A stretch of 50,982 bases of DNA from Pseudonocardia sp. (lineage in GTDB: Bacteria; Actinomycetota; Actinomycetes; Mycobacteriales; Pseudonocardiaceae). A program made the position numbers and the translations under genes. The notes beneath the pieces were generated by a model. It was not told the origin of the DNA. It did no database searches and saw only the letters and a list, made by a program, of their open reading frames with translations. The stretch lies in assembly GCA_030451825.1 (NCBI GenBank), contig JAKDNL010000004.1, positions 1 through 50,982 of the forward strand, in the 5' to 3' direction. Position 1 is the stretch's first letter; each line of letters opens with the position of its first letter. Below are positions 35,447 through 44,357 of the stretch, in pieces.

Positions 35447-36202
35447 TCACGTGCGCGTTCCCACGGTGGTCGATCGATTCGTGCGGTCCGGCTGGTCCGG
35501 GTCGGCGGGAACGAATCGGATGGCTCCGGAACGCATGGGGACCAGCACCTCCGGGTGCGGCACCGCCAGCGTCAGCACGATCTCCGGGTCGGCGTCGGTC
35601 GTCCGGAAAAACACTTCGGTCTCCCCCGCACGCACGCCGTCCCCCGCGTCCGGCAGGCCGAACAGCTCCACGTGCTCGTAACGCCAGTGCTCGGCGTCGA
35701 TCCCGCTCACCTCCACACGGCGGACGGCCGGCGCCGTCCCTGCCTCGTCGAGGTACGGCAGCGGGAACAGCCGTCGCTCCTGCAGGCCGAAGAACACGCG
35801 GCCGGCGGGCGGAGCCGGGTGGACCGCCACGAAGTAGCCCATCGTGCCGTCGAGCCGCCGCCAGGAACCGGCCTGGGCGAAGGCCCGCTCGGCCCCCGGC
35901 TTCCCCCGCCATCGCTGGAGATCGGTAGCCCCGTCGTCCGTGGTGTAGGCGACCGACGCGACCCGCGGTGTGAGGTCGAAGGGGTTGCCGTGGGCGAACG
36001 ATCCCGGCGACAGCTCGCAGGCGATCTCCAGAAACCCGCCGCCGCGGATCGGGTGCAGCCGCGATCTCAGGCCCAGCGACGCCTCGACGGTGTCGTCCCT
36101 CATCGGGACACCGGCGTGCTCCAGTGCCTCGGAGACCGCGACCTGTTCGTCGATACCGGTGAGGATGATGACGTGGTCGACGGTGCGCTCGATGTGGCTC
36201 AT
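35447..36202 (-). CDS. VOC/glyoxalase-like domain protein
   Basis: RTVDHVIILTGIDEQVAVSEALEHAGV... GGGFLEIACEL; fold assignment only. Confidence 0.6.
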   Translation of the reverse strand: MSHIERTVDHVIILTGIDEQVAVSEALEHAGVPMRDDTVEASLGLRSRLHPIRGGGFLEIACELSPGSFAHGNPFDLTPRVASVAYTTDDGATDLQRWRGKPGAERAFAQAGSWRRLDGTMGYFVAVHPAPPAGRVFFGLQERRLFPLPYLDEAGTAPAVRRVEVSGIDAEHWRYEHVELFGLPDAGDGVRAGETEVFFRTTDADPEIVLTLAVPHPEVLVPMRSGAIRFVPADPDQPDRTNRSTTVGTRT

Positions 36203-37227
36203 CGGCCAACCTCCGTGGATCGGGCGATGAGGGCGACGGTCGAGCCTGCCGGGATCGCGTGGGTCGCCATCCCGTACGAGGTGCCGGGATACCACCAGCA
36301 GAATCCGGCGACCGGGCTGTGCAGCTGCTGCTGGACGTCCCCGAACACGTCGGTGATCTCCGCGAGCAGGGCGCCTTCCTCGAACGGCTCACCCGCGGGA
36401 TGCCTGATCCAGAGCAGCCCGGCGACCTCGCTCTCCAACGCGCCCCAGTACCGGTGTGTGCCGGGCAGTAGCGTCGGGTCAGTCGAGACGTCCGTGCCGC
36501 TGTCGACCATGTCCAGCGAGTGCAGCACGGAGAGCAGTCCCCGGCAGCCACGCGGTGCGTCGTCCATCGTCCGGGCGTGGACGAGCTCGACCATCAGGGC
36601 CGGGATGCCGCGTGCCAGCGCGGTGGCGGTCGGATAGACATCCGGCGGACCGAGCCAGGCCGGATGCGCCTCGGGGTTGCTCATGTCGACCGGTGTGACC
36701 CCGAAAGCCGCCGCCAGGTCGACGGTCGCCTTCCGGACGTCCTCGTCCCGCGCGTTCTCCAGGAACATCATCGACATCGGCGAGCTCGGCTCTAAGTTGC
36801 CGTGTAGGTCGATGTAGTAGTCGGCCCGTTCGAGCACGCTCCCGACGAGCGCGCCGAGCCGTTGGCTGGTCGATCCACCCGCCGGGGCGTCCCAGTAGAT
36901 CGGACCGGCCATGTTCATGCTGTCGACCGGGCTCAGGTAGCTGGCCGCCTCCACGGCGGGCAGGTTGACGGCCGGCACCACGATCACCGTGCCGCGCAGC
37001 TCCCCCGGATCGAGCGTGCGCACCAGCGTGAGCGCGGCACCGATTCCGACGACCTCGTTGCCGTGCACCGCCGCGGTGACGGCCAGCATCGGCCCCTCGG
37101 CCACTCCGTGGACGACGATCAGGGGCAGCTCGATCCGACGCCCGGCGGGCAACCGGACCTCCCCGAGCGTTCCGCGCCCGATCGTTCCCGGCTCGACCTG
37201 CAGGTCACCGTGTACGAACGCATTCAT
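36199..37227 (-). CDS. Succinylglutamate desuccinylase/aspartoacylase family protein
   Basis: LPLIVVHGVAEGPMLAVTAAVHGNEVVGIGAAL, YYIDLHGNLEPSSPMSM, HPAGEPFEEGALLAEI. Confidence 0.88.
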   Translation of the reverse strand: MNAFVHGDLQVEPGTIGRGTLGEVRLPAGRRIELPLIVVHGVAEGPMLAVTAAVHGNEVVGIGAALTLVRTLDPGELRGTVIVVPAVNLPAVEAASYLSPVDSMNMAGPIYWDAPAGGSTSQRLGALVGSVLERADYYIDLHGNLEPSSPMSMMFLENARDEDVRKATVDLAAAFGVTPVDMSNPEAHPAWLGPPDVYPTATALARGIPALMVELVHARTMDDAPRGCRGLLSVLHSLDMVDSGTDVSTDPTLLPGTHRYWGALESEVAGLLWIRHPAGEPFEEGALLAEITDVFGDVQQQLHSPVAGFCWWYPGTSYGMATHAIPAGSTVALIARSTEVGR

Positions 37228-38426
37228 CAGTTCTCCTCTCCTCCTGCGTGGGTCACGTCGTGTCCGGTGGCCAGGTCGACGGCGGTCGCCGCCAGTGCCC
37301 TGGCGCCCTGGACCATCGCCGCAAGTGCCTGCTCCCGGACACCGTGCTCAGCCGCCTCGTAGGAGTGGAACGGCGTTCCCGGCGGCCACGAGGCCACCGA
37401 CACCAGCGCGGCCGGAACGATCCGGCTGACGTCTCCGAAGTCGGTGGACGCCATCGCCCGCCACTCGGTGACGGTCTCGCCGAGGGCTTCCAGGTTCGCC
37501 CGGGCCACGGCTTCGACCCCGGGATCGCTGAGGACCGGCTCGGCGCTCGCGCCGAACTCGACCTCGACCGTCGTGTTGCTGGCCAGGGCGCCCGCCCGGG
37601 CACAGTCGATCACGCGCTCGACGACACGGTCGAGCTCGGCGAGGTCGCTCGATCGGACCCCATAGGTGCAGGTCGCCGACGCGGGGACGACGTTGTGGGC
37701 CGTGCCGGTGTGCACGGTGCCGTGGATCCGGACACCGTCGCGGACGAACTGCCGGAGCGCGTTGACGTTCTGGATCGTCAGCAGTGCGCCGTCGAGAGCG
37801 CTCGTTCCCTTCCACGGCTCGCTCGACGCGTGAGACGGGGTTCCGGTGAACCGGAAGTGCAGCTCCCGGTTGCCGGTGCTCTGCGTCATCACCGTCGTCT
37901 CGTCGTGGGCATGGAAGCTCAGCGCGTACTCGAGGCCGGTGAACGCCCCCGCCTCGATCATGGCTCGCTTGCCCGACAGGGTCTCCTCGGCGGGACAGCC
38001 GAAGACCACGACCGTGCCGGGCAGCCGGTCGGCCACGGCCGCCAGACCGAGGCCGGCCCCGATCACCGCCCCGGCGATCAGCTGGTGGCCGCAGCCGTGC
38101 CCGACCTCGGGCAGGGCGTCGTACTCGGCGAACAGGCCGATCCTCGGGCCCGGCGATGGCCGGTCCGACGTCGCGACGAAGCCGGTCGGGACGCCATCGA
38201 TCTCCTCGACTCGGAACCCGGCACCGGCCAGGGCCTCGACGCACCGGGTCCGGGACCGGTGCTCCGCTCCGCTCAGCTCAGGATCGCCGTGGATGTCGAC
38301 GGCGAGCGTGCGTGCCACGTCGGCGGTGGCCGCCACCCCCGCCAGCGCTGCTCGCTTGAGTGCGGCCCGCGCATCCGCGCTGAGGCCGCCGTCTTCGACT
38401 CGGCCAGGGGTCCGGATCTCCGACAC
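37227..38426 (-). CDS. M20 family amidohydrolase
   Basis: IGLFAEYDALPEVGHGCGHQLIAGAVIGAGLGL, VVFGCPAEETLSGKRAMIEAGAF, FHAHDETT, ASTDFGDVSRIVPA. Confidence 0.9.
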   Translation of the reverse strand: MSEIRTPGRVEDGGLSADARAALKRAALAGVAATADVARTLAVDIHGDPELSGAEHRSRTRCVEALAGAGFRVEEIDGVPTGFVATSDRPSPGPRIGLFAEYDALPEVGHGCGHQLIAGAVIGAGLGLAAVADRLPGTVVVFGCPAEETLSGKRAMIEAGAFTGLEYALSFHAHDETTVMTQSTGNRELHFRFTGTPSHASSEPWKGTSALDGALLTIQNVNALRQFVRDGVRIHGTVHTGTAHNVVPASATCTYGVRSSDLAELDRVVERVIDCARAGALASNTTVEVEFGASAEPVLSDPGVEAVARANLEALGETVTEWRAMASTDFGDVSRIVPAALVSVASWPPGTPFHSYEAAEHGVREQALAAMVQGARALAATAVDLATGHDVTHAGGEEN

Positions 38427-38509
38427 GACGCGATCTCCTTCTCGTAGCTCGACGACGAGCGGTCGCTGCTTCGGAGTAGTTAATACGTACAGTTAATATT
38501 TGACAAGGC

Positions 38510-38532
38510 TCTACTGCTGAAATTCCAGTAGA
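38510..38532. promoter_or_regulatory. Inverted repeat TCTACTG-N9-CAGTAGA, candidate MarR operator
   Basis: 7-bp perfect arms in the AT-rich divergent intergenic region upstream of the MarR gene. Confidence 0.5.
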
Positions 38533-38555
38533 TGATCTCAATATGCTACGTACAC

Positions 38556-39059
38556 ATGACAACTGATCAGTGCAAGGATGAGCTCATGGCGCTACCCGAC
38601 GACCGCGTCCCTCTGCAGCCGAGCGTGGCGGGGTTCGACATCCGGCAGCAGGCCCTGCCCTACTTGCTGCGACGTGCACACGCGCGAGCCGAGGCCCTCT
38701 TCGTGGAGATCATGTGCATCGACGACCTGACGCCACGCCAGATCACTATCCTGCTGGCGTGCGCCCAGACGCCCGGGGTGACCGTGAGCGAGCTGGCCGA
38801 CGAGGTCGCGGTCGATCTCAATACCACCTCACAGCTCGTGCGCAGGCTCATCGACAAGGGCCTGCTGGAACGCAGGCGTTCCTCCCGTGATGGCCGCGCC
38901 TGGGCGGTCCACATCACGGCCACGGGACAGGACGTGCTCAGCCGGGTGCTCCCGCACAACCAGGAGCTGATCGAGGAGATCATGCGGCCGCTGCCGCCCG
39001 AGTACCGGCCGCTGTTCGTGAAGTGCCTGCGCCTGATGCTCGACCTCGAACAACCCTGA
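38556..39059 (+). CDS. MarR family transcriptional regulator
   Basis: LTPRQITILLACAQTPGVTVSELADEVAVDLNTTSQLVRRLIDKGLLERRRSSRDGRAWAVHITATGQDVL. Confidence 0.92.
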   Translation: MTTDQCKDELMALPDDRVPLQPSVAGFDIRQQALPYLLRRAHARAEALFVEIMCIDDLTPRQITILLACAQTPGVTVSELADEVAVDLNTTSQLVRRLIDKGLLERRRSSRDGRAWAVHITATGQDVLSRVLPHNQELIEEIMRPLPPEYRPLFVKCLRLMLDLEQP

Positions 39060-39302
39060 GCTCAGATCGAGGGCGACCGCGCCGAGGTCGACGAGGCGTT
39101 AGGTCCTCTGGCCGGGTCTCGCCGGCCGCGAGCGCCCGACCCCCGGCACACCCGAGCATGGTCAACGGGACGTCACGGTAGTTCGATCTCGCAAGGACGA
39201 CCGTGGGGTGCCGTTGACCATGATGGCGAGTTCCACGCCAGTTTGGGCGTTCCTTGCGATGAGCAGGGTGACCCGTCGACCTGCACCGCGACGTCCTCGG
39301 GT

Positions 39303-40172
39303 TCATCGCGCCGTGCGTGACGGCGGGGAGTCGCCGAGCAGGTGGGCGATCAGCCGTGCCGGCGCGTCCTCCTGCAGCAGGTGCCCCGCGTCGTCGATCC
39401 AGTTCAGCGTCGAGTGCGGGATCCGCTCGTGCAGCCACGTGCCGTACTCGGGCGGCAGGATCCGGTCGTGGCGGCCCCACAGCAGCCGCACCGGGACGGT
39501 GATGTCGGCGAGCGAGGCCTCGTACGGGCGGGTGTCGGTCTCGGAGAGCTGGCGGTACTGCCGGTAGTAGGCCGCCTGCCCCTCGGCGCCGCGCCACGGG
39601 GCGAGGTAGGCCTCGAGGACATCCGGGAGAAGGCCCCGATGGCTGGCGTTCCCGATGTGGGCTGCGACGAGGGCCTCGTGGGCATATCCGGGCAGTGCGC
39701 CGAAGACCTCTGGGTGCTCCCGGATGAGCTGGAAGAGCCCCCGTTCCCAGCTCCCACCGCTGACGGCGTCGAAGATGGTGAGGTCCCGGTAGCGAGCCGA
39801 CTCGATCAGGTGCGCACGCAGCACGATCGCCCCGCCGATGTCGTTGGCGACCACGCTCGGCTCGTCCAGATCCCAGTGCTCGAGCAGCCGAGCGAAGCGT
39901 CGGGCCTGCGCCGCGAGTGTCAGGTCTTGACCCTCGTGCTTGTCCGATTGCCCGTAGCCGAGGTGGTCGAGCACGTAGACGGTGCGCGCCTGCGCGAGCG
40001 CGGGTGCGATGTCGCGCCACAGAAAGGAGGAGTAGGGAGTTCCGTGTACCAGGACCATCGGGGGCCCACCCTCGCCCAGCCGTGCCCAGCGCACGACACC
40101 GTCGTCGGTCTCGAACCTCTCCGGCAGTGCCCAGCTCACGCCGTCTTTCACAGGATGATCGGTATCCCGCAT
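39303..40172 (-). CDS. Alpha/beta hydrolase, haloalkane dehalogenase-like
   Basis: MVLVHGTPYSSFLWRDI, DHLGYGQSDK, VVANDIGGAIVLR (Asp at nucleophile elbow), LLWGRHDRILPPEYG, DDAGHLLQEDAP. Confidence 0.85.
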   Translation of the reverse strand: MRDTDHPVKDGVSWALPERFETDDGVVRWARLGEGGPPMVLVHGTPYSSFLWRDIAPALAQARTVYVLDHLGYGQSDKHEGQDLTLAAQARRFARLLEHWDLDEPSVVANDIGGAIVLRAHLIESARYRDLTIFDAVSGGSWERGLFQLIREHPEVFGALPGYAHEALVAAHIGNASHRGLLPDVLEAYLAPWRGAEGQAAYYRQYRQLSETDTRPYEASLADITVPVRLLWGRHDRILPPEYGTWLHERIPHSTLNWIDDAGHLLQEDAPARLIAHLLGDSPPSRTAR

Positions 40173-40262
40173 CGTGCAACCACCTCATATACTGCTCTGT
40201 GAAGTTGTCCCGGACACTAGGTACACAGGTCTGTGAGGTCACACGGAGGTGGCGTGGCCACC

Positions 40263-40988
40263 TCAGCCCGTGCGTAGAGCGATCGCGAGGTCTTCGCCCT
40301 CGAGGACGGTGAGCAGCCAGCCCGGGGCGGTGCCGAGATGGTCGAGGAACTCGGGTGCCCGTGCGGCGTTGTCGGCCACGACGACGGCACCTGCGCCGAG
40401 ACGAGACTCGAGCAGCTCGAACACCTCGAGGTACATGCCCTTGGCGCCGTCGAGGAAGAGCAGGTGCACGGCGTCGGGCAGGTCGCGGGCCAGGGTCTCT
40501 GTGGCGTCTCCTTCCCGGACCTCGACGATGCCGGTGAGCCCGGCGTCGGCGACCGACCGGCGCGTCGCCTCGACCTTGTTCGTCTCGTACTCGGTACCGA
40601 TCACGGTGCCGCCACCGTTGTCGAGCACGGCGGCACCGAGGTGGACGGTCGAGACGCCGAACGAGGTGCCGAACTCGACGACCGATGTGGCGCCGCGCAG
40701 GCGGGTGAGCTGGTACAGCAGCCTGCCGACGCTCGGCGTGACGGCCATGTAGGCGTTGCGCGCGCGGGCGAAGAACTCGCGATCGTCGTTGAAGGACTCG
40801 TCGCGGCCGTGCGGCGGCGGGTCGCCGCGTTCACGGCCCTTGGGTCCCTGGGGTCGTCCGCCACGGCTACGAGCCGCGCTGTCGAACATGGCGGCCAGGA
40901 CGTCGGACACCGGCGGGACGTCGAGGCTGCCGGTCGGGCGCGGTCGAGTCCCGGCGGGCCGGTTCTGATCGGATTCCTCGTGGTTCAA
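40263..40988 (-). CDS. Class I SAM-dependent O-methyltransferase
   Basis: VGRLLYQLTRLRGATSVVEFGTSFGVSTVHLGAAV, VIGTEYETNKVEATRRSVADAGL, LLFLDGAKGMYLEVFELLESRLGAGAVVVADN. Confidence 0.88.
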   Translation of the reverse strand: MNHEESDQNRPAGTRPRPTGSLDVPPVSDVLAAMFDSAARSRGGRPQGPKGRERGDPPPHGRDESFNDDREFFARARNAYMAVTPSVGRLLYQLTRLRGATSVVEFGTSFGVSTVHLGAAVLDNGGGTVIGTEYETNKVEATRRSVADAGLTGIVEVREGDATETLARDLPDAVHLLFLDGAKGMYLEVFELLESRLGAGAVVVADNAARAPEFLDHLGTAPGWLLTVLEGEDLAIALRTG

Positions 40989-40990
40989 AT

Positions 40991-41007
40991 GATTTTGTCA
41001 CAAGATC
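40991..41007. promoter_or_regulatory. Near-perfect palindrome GATTTTGTCACAAGATC, candidate MarR operator
   Basis: One mismatched pair; located between divergent O-methyltransferase and MarR genes. Confidence 0.55.
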
Positions 41008-41048
41008 AGATTGCCGCGGTGCCGGACCGGGCGCCATGAGAGGACGCT

Positions 41049-41576
41049 GTGAATGTTTCCGAGACGACCGCGGCCACCACGGCCGCCGTGGTCCGCGAGA
41101 CCGCCGAGAAGCTCGACGGTCTTCTGCCGGCCCTGCGGCGGGCATCGGTACGGGCCGTACGGGCACGGGAGGGGCTGCCCGCCCTGCCGGAGGCGCAGGT
41201 CGCCTTGCTGCAGACGCTCGCCGTGGCCGGCCCGCTCGCTCCCGCACACATCGCCGATCGGATGCACCTTGCCCGGCCCACGGTGAGCAACCTGGTCCGC
41301 GATCTCGTGACCGACGGGATGGTCGAACGTCGACGCTCCGCGACCGACGGTCGTTCGGCACTACTGGACCTCACCCCCCGGGCCCGCGCAGTGCTCGGCA
41401 CCTTCCGCGCGGGACACGGCCGGGCGCTCATCGATACCGTGAGTCGTCTGCCCGCGCCGGAACTCACGAAACTGCATGCCGCCCTTCCGGCCTTGGAACT
41501 CCTGCTCTCCGAGATCCTCGTCCAGGTCGACGACGGTGGCCCCTCGAGCTCCCCCCGTCACCAGCGGGACGGTTGA
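41049..41576 (+). CDS. MarR family transcriptional regulator
   Basis: LPEAQVALLQTLAVAGPLAPAHIADRMHLARPTVSNLVRDLVTDGMVERRRSATDGRSALLDLTPRARAVL. Confidence 0.92.
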   Translation: MNVSETTAATTAAVVRETAEKLDGLLPALRRASVRAVRAREGLPALPEAQVALLQTLAVAGPLAPAHIADRMHLARPTVSNLVRDLVTDGMVERRRSATDGRSALLDLTPRARAVLGTFRAGHGRALIDTVSRLPAPELTKLHAALPALELLLSEILVQVDDGGPSSSPRHQRDG

Positions 41577-41634
41577 CCTGCAGTTGCCCGGATCTTCACG
41601 GGTGTCCGCGCCGTCGTGGCCGCGGTGGAGACGG

Positions 41635-42834
41635 TCACCACTGCACCTCGACCCGCTGCGGGCCGCAGAACATCGGGCTCGCCACGTCGGTCCAGCCCGC
41701 CCCCGGCGCGAGCCGCAGCGCCGGCATCCGGTCGAGCAGCGCCGCGAGCGCGGTGGAGATCTCGATCCGGGACAGTTCGGCACCGAGGCACAGGTGGATC
41801 CCATAGCCGAACGCGACGTGCCGGCGGGCCGACGGCCGCCGGAGGTCGAACTCCGCGGCGTCCGGCCCGAACGCGGTCTCGTCGAGGTTCGCCGACTCGA
41901 TTCCGACGATCACCCGCTCGCCCGCCGTGACCTCCTCGCCGCCGACCGAGGCGCCCTCGCCCGCGGTGCGCAGCACCCAGCGGATCGCGGAGCCGTGTCG
42001 CAGTCCCTCCTCACGGACGCCGTCGAGCAGCGAGCGGTCGGCCAGTAACACCTCCCACCGGGTCCGGTCCGACAGCAGCCGGTACAGGGCCGAGCCGATC
42101 GTGTACGCGGTGCTCTCCAGCCCGGCCACGAACAGCTGCCAGGCGTGGAAGGCGACCTCCTGATCGGTCAACCGGCGGCCGCCCGCCGTGCCCAGTGCGA
42201 GCCGGGTGAGCAGGTCGTCCGGCGGATCGTCGTCGGCCCGGCGCGCGCGGGCGGCCAGGGTGAAGTACTCCTCCAGCCGGCGCCACGCATCGGTGTCGGT
42301 GAACGCCGCCGGCAGGATCGCGGTGATCGCGAGCGAGTGCGCGGTCAGCTCCGCGGCGTCCGCGGCCGGCACCCCCACCAGCCGTGCGATCACCCGCCCG
42401 GTGAGCGGCAGCGCGTAATCCCCCACAAGATCCGCCGGGCCGCCCGCCGGGAGCGCGTCGAGGAGCTCGTCGGCGTACTCCCGGATCCAGGGCGTGGCAT
42501 CGGTGATCGACGCCCGGGCGAAGCCAGGCCGGAGCAGCGCCCGCAGTGCGGTGTGCCCGGGCGGGTCGCTCTGCGTGATGAGATCGGGCGGAGCCGGGCC
42601 GTCGTTGTCCGCCTCCAGGACGAAGTTGCCCGCGTTGCTCAGGTGTTCGTGGGAGAGCAACGCCTCCCGCGCCGCGCCGTGCCCCGCGACGAAGCGGAGG
42701 CCGGAAGCCACCGTCGTCACGGGGCACCCGGTGGCCCGTACCGCGGCGAGCCCCCGCCGCACCTCGTCGACCTCACCGCCGGCCAACGGATCGAAAGCGG
42801 ATCCGGACGTCCGTACATTCTCGACACCGACCAT
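41635..42834 (-). CDS. Cytochrome P450
   Basis: DPPGHTALRALLRPGF, AGLESTAYTIG I-helix, EEGLR (ExxR), FGYGIHLCLGAELSRIE heme-binding Cys. Confidence 0.95.
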   Translation of the reverse strand: MVGVENVRTSGSAFDPLAGGEVDEVRRGLAAVRATGCPVTTVASGLRFVAGHGAAREALLSHEHLSNAGNFVLEADNDGPAPPDLITQSDPPGHTALRALLRPGFARASITDATPWIREYADELLDALPAGGPADLVGDYALPLTGRVIARLVGVPAADAAELTAHSLAITAILPAAFTDTDAWRRLEEYFTLAARARRADDDPPDDLLTRLALGTAGGRRLTDQEVAFHAWQLFVAGLESTAYTIGSALYRLLSDRTRWEVLLADRSLLDGVREEGLRHGSAIRWVLRTAGEGASVGGEEVTAGERVIVGIESANLDETAFGPDAAEFDLRRPSARRHVAFGYGIHLCLGAELSRIEISTALAALLDRMPALRLAPGAGWTDVASPMFCGPQRVEVQW

Positions 42835-42879
42835 CACGACGCTCCTCTGCGCAGGTGGACGTACTCGTTCGAGCGGGAA

Positions 42880-44112
42880 TCAGGCGAGCGGGAAGCGCTT
42901 GCCCAGCCATTCGGCGATCTCGGCGGCGGCCAGCTCGTTGCCGGTCGGCTCGCCGGGGGCGATCGCGGCACCGAAGTGCAGTCCGCGGGCCCGGAAGGTA
43001 GTGAGGTCCTCGGCGCCCAGCGCGGCGATCATGCGGGCCGAGTCGGCGGGGAACGCGGCCTGGTCCCCCGTCAGCTCGACGAACAGCGTCGGCGTCCTCA
43101 CGCCGGGTGCGCACCGCACGAAGTCCGCGTTCGAGCTGAGCCCGGACCACGTCGACAACCACGCCTCGGGCGTACTGAGCCGGCCGAACCCGACCTGGCC
43201 GAAGTCGATCAGATCCGGGCGCTTGCCGAACAGCGAACCGTAGGGCCGCTCGCTCGGATCCAGCGACAGGTCGACGTTGCGCGGGTCCGCGTCGGTACGG
43301 AACACCGTCATGATCGTCGGGGCCAGGCTGCGCCTGCGATCGGCCGCGGTGCCGCCGTCCTTGAACGCCGCCCTGGCCTCGCCGGTGCGGGCCAGAGCAT
43401 CCCGGGCCACGGCGTCGATCCGGGCGACCCGATCGTGCTGAGCCGCGCGATAACGCCCGAGGAACTCGGCGGAGTACGACGAGCTCGCCGGAGGCTCGGC
43501 GAAGCCGTTGGCCGAGCTCCACGGGTCCAGCTCGGGGACGACCGAGAGCGGGTCGGACTCGTCCGCGACCGACGGGTCGATGCAGGCGAGCAGCAGCTTC
43601 CCCTGCCCCGGATGCGGGGCGAGGAAGACCGCGCCGTCGGCCGGCGGCATCTCGGCGTCGGCGAGCCCGGTCGGCCGGCCCCCAGGGGTGGTGGCGACCC
43701 GGTCGGCGGGGGCGAGTCCGGCCTGCTCCAGGTAGTAGCCGAACAGCGTGCCGCCACCGGAGTGCCCGAGTGTGACGACCGTGTCGAACCCGGACCCGCG
43801 CAGGAACACCTGGCCGGCCGCGACATCGAGGAGGGCCTGCTCGTGCAGGAGGTTCAGGTCGTTGTTCACCGAGCGCGGATGCTGTGTCCACACCGCCGCC
43901 CCCGCCTGGAGCAACGGCGGAACCAGCGGGTGGTGCGTGACGTCCTGGCGCGGGTGCATCAGGCACACCACGCTCCGCGCGCCGGACACCGTGGCCAGCA
44001 CGCCGCGCACGGTCGCGCCGTCGGCGGTGGTCAGCTCGTGCACGCTCGTGACGGTCGACGGCGGCCGCTGCCCCGCAGCCAGGTAGCGGCCGGCGCCGAG
44101 GCCGGCGGTCAC
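42880..44112 (-). CDS. Alpha/beta hydrolase family protein
   Basis: SVVCLMHPRQDVTHHPLVPPLLQAGAAVWTQHPRSVNND, DTVVTLGHSGGGTLFGYYLEQAGL nucleophile elbow (GHSGGG). Confidence 0.8.
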   Translation of the reverse strand: MTAGLGAGRYLAAGQRPPSTVTSVHELTTADGATVRGVLATVSGARSVVCLMHPRQDVTHHPLVPPLLQAGAAVWTQHPRSVNNDLNLLHEQALLDVAAGQVFLRGSGFDTVVTLGHSGGGTLFGYYLEQAGLAPADRVATTPGGRPTGLADAEMPPADGAVFLAPHPGQGKLLLACIDPSVADESDPLSVVPELDPWSSANGFAEPPASSSYSAEFLGRYRAAQHDRVARIDAVARDALARTGEARAAFKDGGTAADRRRSLAPTIMTVFRTDADPRNVDLSLDPSERPYGSLFGKRPDLIDFGQVGFGRLSTPEAWLSTWSGLSSNADFVRCAPGVRTPTLFVELTGDQAAFPADSARMIAALGAEDLTTFRARGLHFGAAIAPGEPTGNELAAAEIAEWLGKRFPLA

Positions 44113-44357
44113 ACCGGCTCCACGCGCAGCGCGTCCTTGTCGTGCTGGGTGATTCGCCCGTCGCGCGCGACGCCGCCGATGCAGGAGTACCAGACCGCGT
44201 GCCGGCACCCGGTCGCGCGCCGGTCGATCACGATCGGGCCCTCGGCGCGGATCTCGAAGTACGGGCCGACCTTGTCTACGACCACCTCCGGGTCCTCGGC
44301 TGCGACCGTGGCGACCGTCGTGTTCTCCGGGACGTCGAGCACGTAGAGCCTGGTCAT
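44109..44357 (-). CDS. Small uncharacterised protein (82 aa) inside the P450 operon
   Basis: MTRLYVLDVPENTTVATVAAEDPEVVVDKVGPYFEIRAEGPIVIDRRATGCRHAVWYSCIGGVARDGRITQHDKDALRVEPV; 4-nt overlaps with both neighbours. Confidence 0.75.
   Translation of the reverse strand: MTRLYVLDVPENTTVATVAAEDPEVVVDKVGPYFEIRAEGPIVIDRRATGCRHAVWYSCIGGVARDGRITQHDKDALRVEPV

Noticed and set aside
39060-39302. Possible insertion-element or gene remnant between MarR and the dehalogenase-like gene
   Set aside because: No transposase motif, terminal inverted repeats or target duplication could be identified by eye.
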